A stretch of 12,550 nt of DNA. Source: Gracilaria vermiculophylla. Lineage: Eukaryota > Rhodophyta > Florideophyceae > Gracilariales > Gracilariaceae. This document shows, one piece after another, positions 9,083-12,550 of the stretch. Position 1 is the stretch's first letter, and each line of letters begins with the position of its first letter. Position numbers and translations under genes: made by a program. The notes beneath the pieces are model-generated. The model was not told where the DNA came from. It was given only the letters and a program-made list of their open reading frames with translations, and did not search any database. Where the stretch lies: the NCBI GenBank assembly GCA_019155205.2, contig JAHNZQ020000007.1, positions 1-12,550 of the forward strand, in the 5' to 3' direction.

Positions 9083-9469
9083 ATGCCACAATTAGATCTA
9101 GGAATTTATTTCATTCAAATTTTCACTAATATTTTTTTTTTCTGATTTTTATATTTTTATATAAAATTTTTTATATTAGGTAAATTATCTAATATAATTA
9201 AAATTAAGAATTTTCTTTACTTTAATAATAATTATACTTATTCTACAAATTCAATTTTTTTTATTAATGTTGAATTAAATTATTATAGATCAAATATTTG
9301 ATCAAATTTTTATAATTTTGATTCTTTTTTAAATGTAATAAAAATTAAAAATATTAAAATTTTTAATTTATTATTTTTACAAAATATTTATTATTTTTTA
9401 AATTTATTTTTCAATAAAGAGCTTTTTATGGGTATTTCGAATTTTTCTAGATTAAATATTTTAAAATAA
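9083..9469 (+). CDS. atp8: ATP synthase F0 subunit 8
   Basis: Small single-span subunit of the F0 part of mitochondrial ATP synthase in the inner membrane, part of the stator region (called ymf19 or orfB in some protists and plants). The N-terminus MPQLDLGIYFIQIF is the family signature (MPQLDxxxYFxQxFW), followed by the membrane segment TNIFFFWFLYFYIKFFIL at about residues 15-32. The remaining 95 or so residues are Asn/Phe/Ile-rich and poorly conserved, as expected of the matrix part. The total of 128 residues is in the range of protist and plant Atp8 and longer than animal forms. Two Trp codons are TGA. It lies 8 bases upstream of cob. Confidence 0.85.
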
Positions 9470-9477
9470 TAATAAAG

Positions 9478-10623
9478 ATGAAAAGAATAAAATCTATACC
9501 TTTATTAAATAATATATATAAATCAGCAATAATGTATCCAGTTCCAAGTAATTTAACATTTTCATGAAATTTAGGTGTTAGTTCTGGGGTATTATTATTT
9601 TCACAAATAGTTACGGGACTTTTTTTAGCCATGCATTATGTTCCACAAGAAGATTTAGCTTTTGATAGTGTTCGTCATATAGTTGTTGATGTAAATAATG
9701 GTTTTATGATAAGATCATTACATGCTAGTGGTTCATCGTTATTTTTTTTTGTAACATATTTACATATGTTTAGAGGATTATATTATAGTTCTTATATTTT
9801 TCCTAGAAGAAATGTTTGATTAACAGGTGTTATTATTTTATTATTAATGATTGTTACTGCATTTTTAGGTTATGTGTTACCATGAGGACAAATGAGTTAT
9901 TGAGCTGCAACTGTTATTACAAATATAATAGCAATAGTTCCAATTGTTGGAAAGGATTCATTAATGGTAGTTTGAGGTAATTATAGTGTTTCTAATGCAA
10001 CATTACAACGTTTTTTTGCATTGCATTTTTTATTACCTTTTGTTATTTTAATTGGTGTAGCACTTCATGTTATTGCATTACACGAGCGTGGGTCTAGTAA
10101 TCCAACAGTTGGTAATGAGAATGCAGATATGATTACATTTCAACCATTTTATGTTTTTAAAGATATTTTTACTACATTGTTTTTATTATTTAGTTTTAAT
10201 TATTATGCTATGGAATATGCTCCGGCTATTTTAGACCCAGATAATTATATTAAAGCAAATCCATTATCAACCCCTCCTCATATAGTACCTGAATGGTATT
10301 TTAAAATGTTTTATGCAATATTACGTTCAGTTCCTAATAAAGAATTTGGGGCTTTTTTATTATTAAGTTCAATAGTAGTTTTATTTATTTTCCCATTTAT
10401 TACTAAAGCAGGAATAAAAGATGCATCACAACGAGTTTTTCATCAATTTTTTTTTTGATTATTCTTTAGTGATTTTTGATTATTAACATGATTAGGTGGT
10501 AAACCAATTGAAGAACCATTTATTTTATTAGGACAAATTTGTACAGGGTATTATTTTTTATATTTTTTAGTTATTTTACCTCTTATTGCTTATAGAGAAC
10601 GAAAATTTTTAGGATTAGCATAA
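9478..10623 (+). CDS. cob: Apocytochrome b, complex III
   Basis: Membrane-embedded cytochrome b of the bc1 complex, moving electrons from ubiquinol in the inner membrane. The 381-residue product has the standard length. Haem b ligands are H82/H96 and H183/H197, each pair 14 apart as in the family. The Qo-site motif PEWYF is at 271-275, with PWGQMSYWAATVIT near 135-148 and [15 protein letters not shown] near 261-275. Eight transmembrane segments can be followed. Eight of nine Trp codons are TGA; only that of PEWYF is TGG. Mild oddities are HERGSSNP after the fourth haem ligand and KMFYAILRS where LPFYAILRS is usual. The start at 9478 is 8 bases after the atp8 stop and gives the normal N-terminus before [14 protein letters not shown]. 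Confidence 0.98.
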
Positions 10624-10631
10624 AAAATAAT

Positions 10632-11081
10632 ATGTTATCTTTTATTCAATTATTATATTCTTTTTTTTATAAATGTTGAGATAAGTGTTGGTATGTTTTA
10701 ATAGTATTATGTTTATGTTATATATCAGGTTTTGATTTAATAGTCTTAAATGATGAAAATTTATTATGTTCTATTGTTTTAGTATTATTATTATTAGCTT
10801 ATTATGAATACGGTAATTTTTTAGTTTTATTTCATCAAGAAAATAAAGCTTTATTTATTAAGGAGTATTATTATAAATTTTATTTAATAAAAACATTTTA
10901 TTTAACTTATATTAATTATTTAAAATGTCATTTTTTTGTTTTAAATAATTATTATAAATATTATAATATTTATAATAATTATTTAAATACTATTTTATTA
11001 AGTATTAATTCAAAAGGTTATTTTATATATTTTAAATTTTTTATTAATATTTTATGTTTAAATTACTCAGACTTTATTTAG
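10632..11081 (+). CDS. atp4: Probable ATP synthase F0 subunit b (ymf39-type)
   Basis: Reading TGA at 10677-10679 as Trp gives 149 residues. Two membrane segments at about 20-38 and 44-57 flank a LNDENLLCSIVLVLLLLAYY motif, which resembles the L-NEE-x-VAL-x-FxLF-x hairpin of protist and plant mitochondrial Atp4 (ymf39/orf25). A turn into the matrix (FHQENKALFIKEYYYKFYLI) comes next, where Atp4 has its ERSxxIxxEL helix. The protein would be the peripheral stalk subunit of ATP synthase. It is shorter than the usual 160-200 residues and its C-terminal half is Tyr/Asn-rich and unrecognisable. It starts 8 bases after cob and overlaps the next ORF by 28 bases. It could instead be another small two-span membrane protein. 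Confidence 0.58.
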
Positions 11082-11677
11082 ATTTTACTCAGCGTTTATT
11101 AGAAGAATTTTTATTATCATTAATGATTATATTTTGATCTTTATTTTTCTTTATCTGTTTTATAGATATTTTTATTGATTTTTTTGATTGATGTATTCTT
11201 TATTTGGAGTATTATTATTCAATAAAACCTTTTAATAAGGATTTATATTTTATTCTTCTTGATATTTTATATATAGCTTCAGATTTTTGTGATAAGGTCG
11301 ACTTTGCTTGTAAGTTTCAATTAGGAAAAACATTTATACTTTATCATTTTCATTCTCATTACTTTATTTTATATTTAAAATTAATGATTTCAGAGTCAAC
11401 TAAGTTATCTATCCATTTTTTAGTTATGCTTACTATGGCTGCTTGTGAGACGACATCACAAGATTTTCTTCGTTATATAGAAAAAAATATTTTTTTAAAA
11501 AAAAATATACATTCTAAAATAAAAGTATTATTAAGATTTTTAATTCGTTTATTTGTTTATCTATCCGTTTTTTTATTTCTTTTTATTATTTTATTTTTAT
11601 GTTATTTTTCTTCATTTCGTAATATATCCGTTTTTTTAATTATTATTATTATTTTATTTTCATCTTATTGTGAATAA
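11054..11677 (+). CDS. Unidentified multi-spanning membrane protein, 207 residues
   Basis: With two TGA Trp codons (11135-11137 and 11189-11191) the frame runs from ATG 11054 to TAA 11675-11677. Hydrophobic segments lie at about residues 19-43, 159-185 and 190-205, with a moderately hydrophobic His-rich middle (YHFHSHYFILYLKL, 97-110, and HFLVMLTMAACETTSQDF, 121-138). Charged loops separate them. No family is recognised; a divergent succinate dehydrogenase anchor or other respiratory subunit is conceivable because of the His residues, but no diagnostic pattern supports it. The ATG at 11054 overlaps the preceding gene by 28 bases; an internal ATG at 11123 would avoid overlap and still keep the first membrane segment. 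Base and codon use resembles the neighbouring genes. Confidence 0.7.
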
Positions 11678-11853
11678 AAATATATTAATGAAATGGATAT
11701 ATTATTTTTTACATACAGTTTAAAACATAATATATCTCTATAGGCGTTGATAAGAAACTTTTGACTGTATAGCTGTAGTGGTTTCTTTGATATTTTCTTT
11801 ATTATGCACTATGGCGCCTAAAAAAAAAAAAACTTTTTTTAATTTATTATGTT
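11678..11853 (+). other. Non-coding spacer between membrane ORF and terminal ORF
   Basis: This is the longest stretch without a convincing gene. Its middle is less AT-rich than most of the window and holds the potential RNA fold at 11741-11820 described separately. I looked for a tRNA, 5S rRNA and tmRNA here and found no T-loop, anticodon arm or other diagnostic sequence. It ends with a 13-base A run (11820-11832) and a T run just before the start of the last ORF. Together with the change in coding style after it, this may mark a transcription or processing boundary, which is inference. Confidence 0.5.
11741..11820 (+). ncRNA. Candidate structured RNA element
   Basis: TAGGCG at 11741-11746 is the exact complement of CGCCTA at 11815-11820; three G-T pairs can extend this outer stem to nine (11747-11749 with 11812-11814). 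Inside, AAGAAAC at 11752-11758 pairs perfectly with GTTTCTT at 11781-11787, plus one G-T pair. An alternative helix, ATACAGT upstream (11713-11719) with ACTGTAT (11764-11770), could compete. The span of 80 bases is tRNA-like in size, but no D-loop GG or T-arm is seen, so it is not a normal tRNA. It may be a small RNA, a processing signal, or chance pairing. The G+C-rich outer stem is unusual in so AT-rich a setting. Confidence 0.3.
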
Positions 11854-12550
11854 ATGTTATATTTTATTATCTTTTTATTAATAATAGTATTTATTTATAG
11901 GAAATGTTTTGTTGTTAATAAAGATTCTATAGAAGACAAGGCTAATTCTATAGATTCTATTATTGATAACAGTAATTTAAAAGATTCGATGGTTGAGAGC
12001 GATGATTCAAAAGATTCGACGGTTGATAAAGGTGATTCGACGGTTGATAAAGGTGATTCGATGGTTGATAAAGATGAATTTACTGATTTTTCCAGTATGG
12101 TTGTTGATCAATATATATCTTATCCTATTTCACTTATTGTTTATGATAGTGATAAGATTTCAGATTTAAAACCATCATCTGTTATTCATGCAGATTTAAA
12201 AGAAGATTCTGATTTTATAGATTTCGAAGAAGATCCTATTCCTACTTCTATGGATTTAGAAGAAGATTCTTCTTCTTCTTCTTCTATCATAGTAGGGACT
12301 CAACCAATTTCTCCTCCTCGAACAGATTGAAAAGCTATGGCCCGTGCTATGCAGGCTGAGTATGATAATGAAGATTCTACTTCTTCTTCTGAATCTTCTG
12401 AATCTCTTACTTTAGCCGAACAAAATTCTCCTCCTCCAAGAGAAGAAAAAAGTTCTATTTTAAAGATGGTTCATAATCCTGAAACTCTAGAAAGAATAAG
12501 TCAGCATATGAAACAACTAAACCCGGAACCTGCTAATTATCTTCCATCAC
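11854..12550 (+). CDS. Unidentified membrane-anchored acidic Ser/Asp-rich protein, 3' partial
   Basis: From ATG 11854 the frame is open to the right edge (232 codons seen) with one TGA Trp at 12328-12330. Residues 1-15 (MLYFIIFLLIIVFIY, then RK) form an N-terminal membrane anchor or signal. A long acidic, low-complexity chain follows: the repeats DSTVDKG/DSMVDKD at about 51-74, then Glu/Asp/Ser runs including SSSSSS and later STSSSESSESL, with Pro-rich points (ISPPRTD, NSPPPREE). A more ordinary segment, MVHNPETLERISQHMKQLNP, begins near residue 205 and may open a folded domain beyond the window. Composition is acidic, opposite to the basic proteins upstream, and codons such as CCT and TCT are more frequent. 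This could be a lineage-specific or acquired gene. The start is uncertain because a 13-A run precedes it. No function can be assigned. Confidence 0.75.
11983..12075 (+). repeat. 21-bp in-frame tandem repeat
   Basis: Three adjacent copies of a 21-base unit beginning GATTCGAYGGTTGATAAAG occupy 12013-12033, 12034-12054 and 12055-12075; the first two are identical and the third differs at two bases. A degenerate copy is at 11983-12003, separated by a 9-base GATTCAAAA. Each unit codes for seven residues, D-S-(T/M)-V-D-K-(G/D), so the array changes protein length without breaking the frame. Near-identity of the copies implies recent expansion. Confidence 0.9.

Noticed and set aside
9061..9630. Bacterial-type promoters or Shine-Dalgarno sites
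   Set aside because: TATA-like and A-rich strings are everywhere in this composition, and no consistent purine-rich motif precedes the start codons, so none can be supported.
9447..9632. 61-codon minus-strand ORF over the start of cob
   Set aside because: It is antisense to the well-supported N-terminus of cytochrome b and has no recognisable product.
11741..11820. tRNA, 5S rRNA or tmRNA gene
   Set aside because: The size and closing stem fit a tRNA-like molecule, but there is no D-loop GG, anticodon arm, T-loop or tmRNA/5S consensus. It is kept only as a candidate structured element.
1..12550. Ciliate mitochondrial origin
   Set aside because: UGA = Trp and a very large ORF fit ciliates, but their cob is much more divergent, and recognisable rpl5, rps8, atp8 and atp4 with the full ancestral gene order do not fit my knowledge of ciliate mitochondrial genomes.
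1..12550. Many short ORFs interpreted as separate genes or frameshifted pseudogenes
   Set aside because: The short pieces at 683-934 and 1145-1402, those between 4628 and 8755, and those in cob share one frame and are separated only by TGA codons, so they are parts of intact genes.

Overview
The window reads as a very AT-rich mitochondrial genome from a unicellular eukaryote (protist) that translates UGA as tryptophan. Evidence for mitochondrial origin is a bacterial-order ribosomal protein cluster, cob, an atp8-like gene and a probable atp4, packed on one strand with gaps of a few bases or small overlaps. Evidence for UGA = Trp is direct. In cob, eight of nine Trp codons by my count are TGA, including the PWG and SYWAA positions. 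In rps14, reading a TGA as Trp restores the family's C-terminal Ser-Trp. In rps3, a TGA falls on the conserved Trp of the C-terminal domain. This code occurs in several unrelated protist lineages (for example Acanthamoeba, the bicosoecid Cafeteria, haptophytes and ciliates). The ordinary cob and the presence of rpl5, rps8, atp8 and atp4 argue against a ciliate, but I cannot name the lineage.

Region 1 (1-4624) is the relic of the bacterial S10/spc/alpha operons in its ancestral order: rps3 (5' end outside the window, greatly enlarged), rpl16, rpl14, rpl5, rps14, rps8, rpl6, a doubtful 60-codon ORF, and rps13. All products belong to the mitochondrial ribosome. Because UGA is sense, several genes run further than a standard-code reading suggests: rps3 is one reading frame from 2 to 1546, rps14 ends at 3183 and rpl6 ends at 4151.

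Region 2 (4628-8755) is a single uninterrupted reading frame of 1375 codons starting 3 bases after rps13, where rps11 stands in the ancestral order. A standard-code reading breaks it into many short pieces. The product is mostly Lys/Asn/Tyr/Phe-rich and basic, with a more ordinary C-terminal part and a charged Lys/Glu stretch. I do not recognise it.

Region 3 (8840-11677) is membrane and respiratory: a previously hidden 73-codon membrane ORF, atp8, cob (complex III), a probable atp4, and an unidentified 207-codon multi-spanning membrane ORF that overlaps atp4.

Region 4 (11678-12550) differs in character. A non-coding stretch with a potential folded RNA (11741-11820) leads into an ORF that runs off the window. 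Its product has an N-terminal membrane segment followed by a Ser/Asp/Glu-rich acidic chain with 21-bp tandem repeats, unlike the basic proteins elsewhere. No tRNA, rRNA, CRISPR array or insertion sequence was recognised anywhere.
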